From Pseudomonadota bacterium (lineage in GTDB: Bacteria > Pseudomonadota > Alphaproteobacteria > Rhodospirillales > Magnetospirillaceae): a stretch of DNA of 9,576 nt. Made by a program: the position numbers and the translations under genes. The DNA is taken from NCBI GenBank assembly GCA_023426365.1, contig JAFAAW010000060.1, forward strand, positions 1 to 9,576. The letters run 5' to 3'. Positions within the stretch are counted from its first letter, which is position 1; each line of letters starts with the position of its first letter. Positions 1-6,258 of this stretch are shown here, in pieces. The notes below the pieces were generated by a model. The model did no database searches. It was given only the letters and a program-made list of their open reading frames with translations, and was not told where the DNA came from.

Positions 1-405
1 CGCCCGGCCGGTCCGCCGCCGATGCGCCCGGCCGTGCCGCCGGCGCCGCGCGTGCTGCCGCCGCTCGGTGCCGGCAACGCCCCCGGCCTGGACAAGCGCT
101 CGGCCGAGCGCATGAAGCGCGGCGAGATGGAGATCGACGGCCGTCTCGACCTGCACGGCATGACCCAGGACACGGCCCATGCCGCCCTGATGGGCTTTAT
201 CGCGCGGGCCTATGATGGCGGGCGGCGCTGCCTGCTGGTGATCACCGGCAAGGGCTATCGCGAGGGCACCGGCGTGCTGCGCGCCAACGTGCCGCGCTGG
301 CTCAACCAATCGCCCTGCCGCGAACGCATCCTGGGCTTTTCCCCCGCCCGCCCCCAACATGGCGGCGAGGGCGCGCTTTACGTGCTGATCAAGAGGCGGC
401 GCTGA
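1..405 (+). CDS. Smr-domain protein, 3' part (start probably outside window)
   Basis: This is a Smr (small MutS-related) domain protein. Smr domains bind nucleic acid and many act as endonucleases on branched DNA or on RNA. Counting from the Met at base 22, the domain starts with the signature LDLHG (residues 42-46). It continues with an ITGKG segment (74-78, the equivalent of the usual HGKG loop), then GALYVLIKRRR at the C-terminus, which is the standard last strand of the domain. The frame has no stop from base 1, and the residues before Met 22 are Pro/Ala-rich linker. Stand-alone alphaproteobacterial Smr proteins are usually longer, so I treat the gene as 5'-truncated by the window; the ATG at 22 has no clear Shine-Dalgarno. 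The stop lies one base before the next gene (TGAcATG), implying translational coupling. The family call is firm; the cellular role is not known from sequence. Confidence 0.88.
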   Translation, partial: RPAGPPPMRPAVPPAPRVLPPLGAGNAPGLDKRSAERMKRGEMEIDGRLDLHGMTQDTAHAALMGFIARAYDGGRRCLLVITGKGYREGTGVLRANVPRWLNQSPCRERILGFSPARPQHGGEGALYVLIKRRR

Positions 406-406
406 C

Positions 407-757
407 ATGACCCCGTTCGGCGCCAAGGTCCGCGCGCTGCGCGACGCCAAGGGCATCGCGCTCAAGCAGATGGCGGCCGACCTCAACCTGTCCTCGGCCT
501 ATCTGTCCGCCCTGGAACACGGCAATCGCGGCCGCCCGGCCCCCGGCCTGGTAATGCAGATCGCCGGCTATCTCGGCTGCATCTGGGACGAGGCGGAGGA
601 GCTGAAGCGGCTGGCCGATCTGTCGCACCCGCGCGTCACCATCGACACCGCCGGCTTGCCGCCTGACCGCACCGAACTGGCCAACCGCCTGGCGGAAAGC
701 ATCCGCACCCTGCCGGACCACACGGTGGCGCGGATGCTGGAGCTGCTGCAGGGCTGA
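407..757 (+). CDS. XRE-family helix-turn-helix regulator
   Basis: This is a small (116 aa) cytoplasmic DNA-binding regulator. A Cro/C1-type helix-turn-helix fills residues about 6-45: the QMAADLNLS scaffold helix is followed by the recognition helix SSAYLSALEHGNRGRP. The C-terminal half contains the segment IWDEAEELKRLADLSHPRV and then DTAGLPPDRTELANRLAE. I recognise this arrangement from a conserved alphaproteobacterial family that commonly sits beside Smr genes and near hslUV, which fits the present neighbours. Its start is one base after the Smr stop, so the two are almost certainly co-transcribed and translationally coupled. There is no sensor domain, so the signal it answers and its targets are unknown. 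It converges on the Crp-like gene across a 34-base gap. Confidence 0.88.
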   Translation: MTPFGAKVRALRDAKGIALKQMAADLNLSSAYLSALEHGNRGRPAPGLVMQIAGYLGCIWDEAEELKRLADLSHPRVTIDTAGLPPDRTELANRLAESIRTLPDHTVARMLELLQG

Positions 758-791
758 GTGCCGCCCTGCGCCAGATTGGGCGCTCGCCTCT

Positions 792-1364
792 CTAGGCCAG
801 CCGGAAGGTGCGCGTGCCCTCGCGCGCCAGCACGCCTTCCGCCACCAGTTTCGCCAGGGTGCGGTACAGCGCCTCGCGGGTGATGCCGATGTCGTGCGCC
901 ACCTCGGTCAGGGTGCGCGGCAAGGTGACGGCGCGGTCGGCGGCGCCGGCGCGCACCAGATAGCCCAGCACGCGGTCGCGCGCGCCCTTTTGCCGGACCA
1001 GTTCCAGCCGGCCGCGCATGCGGTGCAGGTCGCGCGCCAGCATGGCGGAAAACGCCAGGTTGATATCGGCATGGGCCTTGAGCTGCAACAGCATCGGCGT
1101 CTTGGCGAAGGCCAGCACCACCGCGTCGGTGACGGCGGCGGCATCGCACGGGCAGATGTCGGTGAACAGCGCCCATTCGGCGAATGCGGTGCCGGCCTCG
1201 GCGGTGTGCAGCGGCACGCCGGCGCGCGACAGCCTTACCACCCCATGTTCCACATGAAACACCGCGGTGGCCGGATCGCCGAAGGCGAACAAGGTCTCGC
1301 CCGCCGCCAGGGTGCGGCGGGACGGCTTCAATGATTTGAACAGGTTGAGCAGTCCGTCGGCCAT
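792..1364 (-). CDS. Crp/Fnr-family transcriptional regulator, non-cAMP type
   Basis: A 190-residue regulator with an N-terminal cyclic-nucleotide-binding-like beta-roll (about residues 10-105), a dimerisation helix (about 107-135) and a C-terminal winged helix-turn-helix (about 148-185). The HTH contains TLTEVAHDIG and the recognition helix ITREALYRTLAKL. The beta-roll segment that in Crp holds the cAMP-contacting Arg-Ser reads AEWALFTDICPCDAAAV (residues 62-78) here, so cAMP binding is unlikely. The N-terminal cysteine cluster of Fnr is also absent. Two cysteines (C71, C73) sit in the pocket loop. The ATG at 1364 follows a strong purine run (AAAGGGGG, six bases away). The gene lies 67 bases downstream of hslU on the same strand, but a candidate promoter and palindrome in that gap suggest it can be transcribed alone. 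Effector and regulon are unknown. Confidence 0.87.
   Translation of the reverse strand: MADGLLNLFKSLKPSRRTLAAGETLFAFGDPATAVFHVEHGVVRLSRAGVPLHTAEAGTAFAEWALFTDICPCDAAAVTDAVVLAFAKTPMLLQLKAHADINLAFSAMLARDLHRMRGRLELVRQKGARDRVLGYLVRAGAADRAVTLPRTLTEVAHDIGITREALYRTLAKLVAEGVLAREGTRTFRLA
1246..1261. other. parS-like ParB-binding site inside the Crp-like gene
   Basis: The bases read TGTTCCACATGAAACA. The well-known bacterial parS consensus is TGTTNCACGTGNAACA, so the only departure is A for G at position 9, in the central CACGTG. Both GTT and AAC arms are intact in a region that is otherwise very GC-rich. It lies within codons for VFHVEH of the Crp-like regulator. ParB binding is inferred from the match alone, and no parA or parB gene is in the window. 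Confidence 0.5.
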
Positions 1365-1381
1365 GCGTATCCCCCTTTCCC

Positions 1382-1397
1382 TATGACCGCGATCATA
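1382..1397. promoter_or_regulatory. FNR-box-like palindrome overlapping a candidate -10 for the Crp-like gene
   Basis: TATGACCGCGATCATA pairs at 7 of 8 positions as an inverted repeat. It resembles the Crp/Fnr-superfamily half-site arrangement TTGAT-N4-ATCAA (here ATGAC-cgcg-ATCAT). On the minus strand, TATGAT at 1397-1392 matches a -10 hexamer at 5 of 6 positions, but the -35 about 17 bases upstream is poor. The palindrome ends 17 bases before the regulator's ATG. A Crp-family protein bound here would block this promoter, which suggests negative autoregulation. This is inference from position and symmetry. Confidence 0.45.
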
Positions 1398-1431
1398 AAG
1401 CAGGACGGGGAATACGCGAAGGGCCGGACGG

Positions 1432-2757
1432 TCAGAGGATGAATTTCGCCAGATCGGCCTTCTTGGCCAGGCCGCCGACCCGCTCGTTCACCAGCTCCGC
1501 GGTGATGGTGATGGTGGTGCCGGGGCTTTGGTCGGGGGCGGTGAAGCTGATCTCCTCCAGGAGGCGCTCCAGCACGGTGTGCAGGCGCCGGGCGCCGATA
1601 TTCTCCACCGACCGGTTGATCTCGGCGGCCAGATCGGCCAGGGCGGTGACGGATTCGGGGGCGAAATCCAGGGTGACGTCCTCGGTCGCCAGCAGCGCCT
1701 TGTACTGCTTGATCAGGCTGGCTTCCGGCTCGGTCAGGATGCGGACGAAATCGTCGCGGGACAGCGCCTGCAATTCCACGCGGATGGGCAGGCGGCCCTG
1801 CAATTCCGGCAGCAGGTCGCTGGGCTTGGCCAGATGGAAGGCGCCCGACGCGATGAACAGGATGTGGTCGGTCTTCACGTTGCCGTGCTTCGTGGCCACC
1901 GTGGTGCCCTCGATCAGCGGCAGCAGGTCGCGCTGCACGCCCTCGCGGCTGACGTCGCCCGACACGTGGTGCTCGCTGGAGCGGGCGCAGATCTTGTCGA
2001 TCTCGTCGATGAAGACGATGCCGTTGTTCTCCACCGCCCAGATGGCGTCCTTCACCACCGCGTCCTGATCCAGCAGCTTGTCGGATTCCTCGCTCAGCAG
2101 CACGGTGCCCGCTTCCTTGACGGTCAGGCGCCTGGGCCTGGTGCGGCCGCCGCCGAACGCCTTGCCCAGCATGTCCGACAGGTTGATCATCCCAACCTGG
2201 CCGCCCGGCATGCCGGGAATGTCGAAGGTGGGCATGCCGGCCCCGGCCGATTCGGTGACGTGGATTTCCACTTCCTTGTCGTCCAGGGTGCCCTCGCGCA
2301 GCATCTTGCGGAACTTCTGGCGGGTGTCCTGGCTGGCGGTCTCGCCGACCAGGGCGTCCAGCAGGCGCTCCTCGGCGGCGATCTCGGCCTTGGCGGCGAC
2401 CTGCTTCTTCTGCTTCTCGCGGGTCATGCCGATGCTGATTTCCACCAGGTCGCGCACGATCTGCTCGACGTCGCGGCCCACATAGCCCACCTCGGTGAAC
2501 TTGGTGGCCTCGACCTTGAGGAACGGCGCCTGGGCCAGCCGGGCCAGCCGCCGCGCGATCTCGGTCTTGCCGACGCCGGTCGGGCCGATCATCAGGATGT
2601 TCTTGGGCAGCACCTCCTCGCGCAGGGATTCGGGCAGTTGCTGGCGGCGCCAGCGGTTCCTGAGCGCGATGGCGACGGCGCGCTTGGCGTCGTTCTGGCC
2701 GACGATGTAACGGTCCAGTTCCGAGACGATCTCGCGGGGGGAAAAGGAAGCGGGCAT
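1432..2757 (-). CDS. hslU: ATP-dependent protease ATPase subunit HslU
   Basis: HslU (ClpY) is the hexameric AAA+ unfoldase that feeds substrates to the HslV peptidase chamber in the cytoplasm. The product is 441 aa, close to the 443 of E. coli. Visible motifs are Walker A GPTGVGKT (residues 58-65), the pore loop GYVGRD (91-96), Walker B IVFIDEID (247-254), the GRLPIRVEL arginine-finger region (321-329) and the sensor-2 GARRL (388-392). The intermediate (I) domain occupies roughly residues 110-230, including a Gly/Met-rich stretch. The C-terminus ends in KFIL, the tail that docks into HslV pockets to activate it. The ATG lies three bases after the hslV stop, so hslV-hslU form one transcript and are made together. 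It looks intact and ordinary. Confidence 0.98.
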   Translation of the reverse strand: MPASFSPREIVSELDRYIVGQNDAKRAVAIALRNRWRRQQLPESLREEVLPKNILMIGPTGVGKTEIARRLARLAQAPFLKVEATKFTEVGYVGRDVEQIVRDLVEISIGMTREKQKKQVAAKAEIAAEERLLDALVGETASQDTRQKFRKMLREGTLDDKEVEIHVTESAGAGMPTFDIPGMPGGQVGMINLSDMLGKAFGGGRTRPRRLTVKEAGTVLLSEESDKLLDQDAVVKDAIWAVENNGIVFIDEIDKICARSSEHHVSGDVSREGVQRDLLPLIEGTTVATKHGNVKTDHILFIASGAFHLAKPSDLLPELQGRLPIRVELQALSRDDFVRILTEPEASLIKQYKALLATEDVTLDFAPESVTALADLAAEINRSVENIGARRLHTVLERLLEEISFTAPDQSPGTTITITAELVNERVGGLAKKADLAKFIL

Positions 2758-2760
2758 GGC

Positions 2761-3300
2761 TTACAGGCTTTCCACCAGGATGTTGGTGTTGGTGTAGACG
2801 CAGATGTCGGCGGCGATCTGCATGGCCTTGCGGGCGATGGCCTCGGCGTCGATATCGGTGTCGATGAGCGCGCGCGCGGCGGCCAGCGCGTAATTGCCGC
2901 CCGAGCCGATGGCGATGATGCCGTCCTCGGGTTCCAGTACGTCGCCCTGGCCGGTCAGCACCAGCGACACGTCCTTGTCGGCCACCGCCATCATGGCCTC
3001 CAGCCGGCGCAGGTAGCGGTCGGTGCGCCAATCCTTGGCCAGTTCCACGCAGGCGCGGGTCAACTGGCCGGGATGCTTTTCCAGCTTGCCCTCCAGGCGT
3101 TCCAGCAGGGTGAAGGCATCGGCGGTGGCGCCGGCGAAGCCCACCAGGATGGTGCCGCCGCCGATGCGGCGCACCTTGCGGGCGTTGCCCTTGATCACGG
3201 TCTGGCCCAAGCTGACCTGGCCATCGCCGGCGATGACCACGCGGCCACCCTTGCGCACCGACAAGATGGTGGTGCCATGCCAGGAAGGAAGTTCGGACAT
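2761..3300 (-). CDS. hslV: ATP-dependent protease peptidase subunit HslV
   Basis: HslV (ClpQ) is the proteasome-beta-like, N-terminal-threonine peptidase that forms a double hexamer capped by HslU. The product is 179 aa. It begins MSELPSWHGTTILSVRKGG, and the family's catalytic Thr, normally exposed simply by removing Met (MTTI...), is Thr10 here, so a 9-residue leader must be cleaved. No in-frame start lies nearer to Thr10, and I recall similar leaders in other alphaproteobacteria. Further family marks are GDGQVSLGQTVIKGNARKVR (residues 25-44), GFAGATADAFTLLERLE (54-70) and IGSGGNYALAAARAL (131-145). An AAAGG lies about 10 bases before the ATG at 3300. A sigma-32-like promoter sits about 40-67 bases upstream, which fits a heat-shock gene. 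Confidence 0.97.
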   Translation of the reverse strand: MSELPSWHGTTILSVRKGGRVVIAGDGQVSLGQTVIKGNARKVRRIGGGTILVGFAGATADAFTLLERLEGKLEKHPGQLTRACVELAKDWRTDRYLRRLEAMMAVADKDVSLVLTGQGDVLEPEDGIIAIGSGGNYALAAARALIDTDIDAEAIARKAMQIAADICVYTNTNILVESL

Positions 3301-3339
3301 CGGGTAAGCCTTTGCGGATGGTGGGCCGAGGTTCGCTTT

Positions 3340-3367
3340 AGATAGGACGGTTTTCGCCGCGGGGAAG
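3340..3367 (-). promoter_or_regulatory. Candidate heat-shock (sigma-32 type) promoter of hslVU
   Basis: Read on the minus strand, CTTC (3367-3364) is followed after exactly 17 bases by CCTATCT (3346-3340). The alphaproteobacterial sigma-32 consensus as I know it is CTTG-N17/18-CYTATNT. That gives 3 of 4 matches at -35 and 7 of 7 at -10. The predicted start of transcription is near base 3333, leaving a leader of about 33 bases before the hslV ATG. hslVU is a classic heat-shock operon, so the match is biologically sensible. The rest of this 182-base divergent gap shows no hairpin, and I see no convincing hisB promoter or His-rich leader peptide in it. Confidence 0.5.
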
Positions 3368-3482
3368 CGCGAGATCTTCGGTAAACCTTCGCCGCCGCCC
3401 TGCCAAGTGCCGAAATGCCGATCCCGACCTTCCTTCGCCGCCCGCTTCCTGCTAAACCCATCACAGCAGCAAGGAGACCCCC

Positions 3483-4082
3483 ATGCGCACGGGCAGCATC
3501 GAGCGCAAGACGAACGAAACCAACATCTCGGTCGAGCTGGACCTGGACGGCGCGGGCCGCTACGACGTGAACACCGGCATCGGCTTCCTCGACCACATGC
3601 TGGAGCAGTTGTCGCGGCATTCGCTGATGGACCTCCGGGTCGAGGTTGACGGCGACCTGCACATCGACGCCCACCACACCACCGAGGATTCCGGCATCAG
3701 CATCGGCCAGGCCTTCACCAAGGCGCTGGGCGACCGCAAGGGCATCAACCGCTATGGGCACGCCTATGTGCCCATGGACGAAGCGTTGGTGCGCGTCGCC
3801 CTCGACCTGTCCAATCGCCCCTATCTGATCTGGAAGGTGAAGTTCACCCAGGACCGCCTGGGCGAGATGGACACCGAACTGTTCAAGGAATGGTTCCAGG
3901 CCTTCGCGCAGGCGGCGGGCGCCACGTTGCACGTGGAATGCCTGTACGGCGAGAACAACCACCACATCGTCGAGGCCTGCTTCAAGGCGCTGGCCCGCGC
4001 GCTGCGCGCCGCCATCGAGATCGACCCGCGCAAGGCCGATGCCGTGCCCTCCACCAAGGGCGTGCTGGGGGGAACGCTGTGA
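3483..4082 (+). CDS. hisB: Imidazoleglycerol-phosphate dehydratase HisB (monofunctional)
   Basis: HisB converts imidazole-glycerol phosphate to imidazole-acetol phosphate, the sixth step of histidine synthesis, using a di-manganese centre. The product is 199 aa, typical of monofunctional IGPD without the fused phosphatase seen in E. coli. The metal-binding repeats are visible: GFLDHML (residues 34-40), DLHIDAHHTTEDSG (58-71) and the second-half counterpart GENNHHIVEACFKALARALR (156-175). The C-terminal STKGVLGG (190-197) is also typical. The ATG at 3483 is fixed by a strong AAGGAG at 3471-3476, six bases upstream. It is the first gene of the hisBHAFE cluster and diverges from hslV. Its stop overlaps the hisH start. 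Confidence 0.98.
   Translation: MRTGSIERKTNETNISVELDLDGAGRYDVNTGIGFLDHMLEQLSRHSLMDLRVEVDGDLHIDAHHTTEDSGISIGQAFTKALGDRKGINRYGHAYVPMDEALVRVALDLSNRPYLIWKVKFTQDRLGEMDTELFKEWFQAFAQAAGATLHVECLYGENNHHIVEACFKALARALRAAIEIDPRKADAVPSTKGVLGGTL
4066..4073 (+). promoter_or_regulatory. Ribosome binding site fixing the hisH GTG start
   Basis: A GGGGGGA-type purine run inside the last codons of hisB ends about five bases before a GTG at 4079. That GTG overlaps the hisB stop as GTGA, and it opens the frame at MSQRVAIVDYGSGN, exactly where HisH proteins normally begin. Longer in-frame starts inside hisB lack this support. Confidence 0.6.
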
Positions 4083-4729
4083 GCCAGCGGGTCGCCATTG
4101 TCGATTACGGTTCGGGCAACCTGCGTTCGGCCGCCAAGGCGTTCGAACGCGTGGTGGCCGAGGAAGGGCTGGATGCCGCCGTGATCGTCACCTCGGACGC
4201 CGATGTGGTGCGCACCGCCGATCGCGTGGTGCTGCCGGGCGTAGGGGCCTTTGGTGACTGCCGCGCCGGTCTCGACGCCCTGCCCGGCATGGTCGAGGCC
4301 ATGACCGAACAGGTGATCGGGCGCGGCCGCCCGTTCATGGGCATCTGTGTCGGCATGCAATTGCTGGCCACTGCGGGGCGCGAGCACGGCGTGCATGCGG
4401 GGCTGGGCTGGATCAAGGGCGAGGTGCTGCCGATCACGCCGTCGGACCCGGCGCTCAAGGTGCCGCATATGGGCTGGAACGAGCTGGCCTTCGTGCCCGG
4501 CGCCCATCCGCTGCTGGCCGACCTGCCGGACAATCCGCACGCCTATTTCGTCCATTCCTACCGCTATGTGGTGGCCGACCCGGCGCATCAATTGGCGCGC
4601 GTCGATTACGGCGGCCCCATCTGCGCCGCCATCGGCCGCGACAACGTGGTGGGCACCCAGTTCCACCCGGAAAAGAGCCAGGTCACCGGCCTGCGCGTGA
4701 TCGCCAATTTCCTCAAGTGGAAGCCGTAA
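4079..4729 (+). CDS. hisH: Imidazole glycerol phosphate synthase, glutaminase subunit HisH
   Basis: HisH is the class-I glutamine amidotransferase subunit that hydrolyses glutamine and channels ammonia to HisF. The product is 216 aa from a GTG start that overlaps the hisB stop. The N-terminus AIVDYGSGNLRS (residues 6-17) is characteristic. The oxyanion loop is LPGVGAFGD (52-60), the nucleophile is Cys90 in MGICVGMQLL, and the other triad residues are His196 and Glu198 in TQFHPEKS. The conserved PHMGWNEL (129-136) and YFVHSYR (156-162) segments are also present. All catalytic residues are intact. The open frame extends upstream into hisB, but family alignment and the purine run before 4079 favour this start. 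hisA begins 25 bases after the stop. Confidence 0.97.
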   Translation: MSQRVAIVDYGSGNLRSAAKAFERVVAEEGLDAAVIVTSDADVVRTADRVVLPGVGAFGDCRAGLDALPGMVEAMTEQVIGRGRPFMGICVGMQLLATAGREHGVHAGLGWIKGEVLPITPSDPALKVPHMGWNELAFVPGAHPLLADLPDNPHAYFVHSYRYVVADPAHQLARVDYGGPICAAIGRDNVVGTQFHPEKSQVTGLRVIANFLKWKP

Positions 4730-4754
4730 GGGTTCCCAATAAAGAGACGCTGAC

Positions 4755-5480
4755 ATGATCCTGTTCCCCGCCATCGACCTCAAGGACGGCGCCTGCGTGC
4801 GTCTCAAGCTGGGCCTCATGGAGGAGGCGACGGTGTTCAACACCGATCCCGGCGCCCAGGCCCGCGCCTTCGCCGAGGCCGGCGCCCAGTGGATCCACGT
4901 GGTGGACCTGAACGGCGCCTTTGCCGGCAAGCCGGTCAATGCGGGCGCGGTGGAATCCATCCTGGCCGCGGTGGACGTGCCGGTGCAGTTGGGCGGCGGC
5001 ATCCGCGACATGGCCACCATCGAAAGCTGGCTGGAGCGCGGCATCACCCGCGTCATCCTGGGCACCGTGGCGCTGCGCGATCCCGAACTGGTCAAGCAGG
5101 CGTGCAAGCGCTTCCCCGGCCGCGTGGCGGTGGGCATCGACGCCAAGGGCGGCCGCGTCGCCGTCGAAGGCTGGGCCGAAACCTCGGACCTGACCGTGCT
5201 GGAGCTGGCGCTCAAGTTCGAGGATGCCGGCGCGGCCGCCATCATCTACACCGATATCGACCGCGACGGCGTGCTGGCCGGTCCCAACGTGAAGGCCACC
5301 GCCGATCTGGCCCGGGCCATCACCACGCCGGTGATCGCGAGCGGCGGCGTGTCGTCGCTGGACGACCTGCGCGCGCTCAAGGCGGTGGCCGATTCGGGCA
5401 TTGCCGGCGTCATTTCGGGCCGCGCCATCTATGACGGCCGCATCGACGTGGAACAGGCCATCGCCCTGCTGGCGGAGTAA
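4755..5480 (+). CDS. hisA: ProFAR isomerase HisA
   Basis: HisA is the (beta-alpha)8-barrel isomerase that converts ProFAR to PRFAR by an Amadori rearrangement. The product is 241 aa, the usual length. Asp8 in FPAIDLKDG and Asp129 in GIDAKGG are the expected acid/base pair. The two phosphate-binding half-barrel motifs are LGGGIR (79-84) and ASGGVSS (195-201), and YTDIDRDG (165-172) is also diagnostic. One oddity is at residues 17-22: where many family members read LxxGDM or LxQGD, this protein reads LKLGLM, so the common acidic residue is Leu21. An AAAGAG at 4741-4746 precedes the ATG by eight bases. It lies between hisH and hisF in the operon, so one message supplies consecutive pathway enzymes. 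Confidence 0.98.
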   Translation: MILFPAIDLKDGACVRLKLGLMEEATVFNTDPGAQARAFAEAGAQWIHVVDLNGAFAGKPVNAGAVESILAAVDVPVQLGGGIRDMATIESWLERGITRVILGTVALRDPELVKQACKRFPGRVAVGIDAKGGRVAVEGWAETSDLTVLELALKFEDAGAAAIIYTDIDRDGVLAGPNVKATADLARAITTPVIASGGVSSLDDLRALKAVADSGIAGVISGRAIYDGRIDVEQAIALLAE

Positions 5481-5484
5481 GCCG

Positions 5485-6258
5485 ATGCTGAAGATGCGCG
5501 TCATCCCCTGCCTGGACGTCAAGGACGGCCGCGTGGTCAAGGGGGTCAACTTCGTCGATCTGGTGGATGCCGGCGACCCCGTCGAGCAAGCCAAGGTCTA
5601 TGACCGCGCCGGCGCCGACGAGCTGACCTTCCTCGACATCACCGCCAGTTCGGACAACCGCGACACCATCTACGACGTGGTGCGCCGCACGGCCGAAGCC
5701 TGTTTCATGCCGCTGACGGTGGGCGGCGGCGTGCGTCAGGTGGAGGACATCCGCAAGCTGCTGCTGGCCGGCGCCGACAAGGTCAGCATCAACACCGCCG
5801 CCGTGCACCGCCCGGAATTCGTGCGCGAGGCGGCCGAGAAGTTCGGCAGCCAATGCATCGTGGTCGCCATCGACGCCAAGCAGGTGGCGCCCGGCAAGTT
5901 CGAGATCTTCACCCATGGCGGCCGCAATGCCACCGGCCTCGACGCGGTGGATTGGGCGCGGCGCATGGTGGCGTACGGTGCCGGCGAAATCCTGCTCACC
6001 TCCATGGATCGCGACGGCACCAAGCAGGGCTTCAACATTCCGCTGACCCGCGCGGTGGCCGATGCGGTGACCGTGCCGGTGATCGCGTCCGGCGGCGTCG
6101 GCAATCTCGACCATCTGGTGGAAGGCATCCGCGACGGCCACGCCACCGCCGTGCTGGCCGCCTCGATCTTCCATTTCGGCACCTACACCATCGCCCAGGC
6201 CAAGGCCCACATGGCCGCGGCCGGCATTCCGGTGCGTCCGGTCGAGGAGCGCGGCTGA
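5485..6258 (+). CDS. hisF: Imidazole glycerol phosphate synthase, cyclase subunit HisF
   Basis: HisF is the (beta-alpha)8-barrel cyclase that joins HisH-derived ammonia to PRFAR, giving IGP and AICAR. The product is 257 aa, a normal length. Catalytic Asp11 (IPCLDVKDGRVVKG) and Asp130 (VAIDAK) are both present. Phosphate-loop motifs are TVGGGVR (78-84), SINTAAV (101-107) and IASGGVGNL (200-208), together with the diagnostic LTSMDRDGTKQGF (171-183). The ATG at 5485 is chosen because GGAG at 5474-5477 lies seven bases before it and because MLKMRVIPCLD matches the family start. The open frame runs further upstream only inside hisA. The stop shares one base with the hisE ATG (TGATG), a coupled arrangement. 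Confidence 0.98.
   Translation: MLKMRVIPCLDVKDGRVVKGVNFVDLVDAGDPVEQAKVYDRAGADELTFLDITASSDNRDTIYDVVRRTAEACFMPLTVGGGVRQVEDIRKLLLAGADKVSINTAAVHRPEFVREAAEKFGSQCIVVAIDAKQVAPGKFEIFTHGGRNATGLDAVDWARRMVAYGAGEILLTSMDRDGTKQGFNIPLTRAVADAVTVPVIASGGVGNLDHLVEGIRDGHATAVLAASIFHFGTYTIAQAKAHMAAAGIPVRPVEERG

Noticed and set aside
768..783. GCGCC/GGCGC stem between the convergent XRE and Crp-like genes, considered as a terminator
   Set aside because: There are only five base pairs and no T-run on either side.
1328..3031. A 567-codon minus-strand frame overlapping hslU and hslV in another phase
   Set aside because: The product is Arg/Gly/Pro/His-rich without motifs, and it shadows the true frames of hslU and hslV.
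1528..3345. A 605-codon plus-strand open frame opposite hslUV
   Set aside because: It is antisense to two intact, motif-rich genes. Its composition (Gly/Ala/His/Gln/Asp-rich, no domain) is what GC-rich codon bias produces on the opposite strand.
3407..3649. A short GTG-started frame upstream of and into hisB, considered as a his leader peptide
   Set aside because: It has no ribosome binding site, no histidine run before hisB and no alternative hairpins, and its body lies in the wrong phase of hisB.
5440..5455. Another parS-like string in hisA (right half CGTGGAACA)
   Set aside because: The left half fails at most positions, and the codons (DVEQ) explain the right half.
5401..5484. Upstream extension of the hisF frame into hisA
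   Set aside because: Family alignment and GGAG at 5474-5477 place the start at 5485; the upstream residues are out-of-frame hisA sequence.
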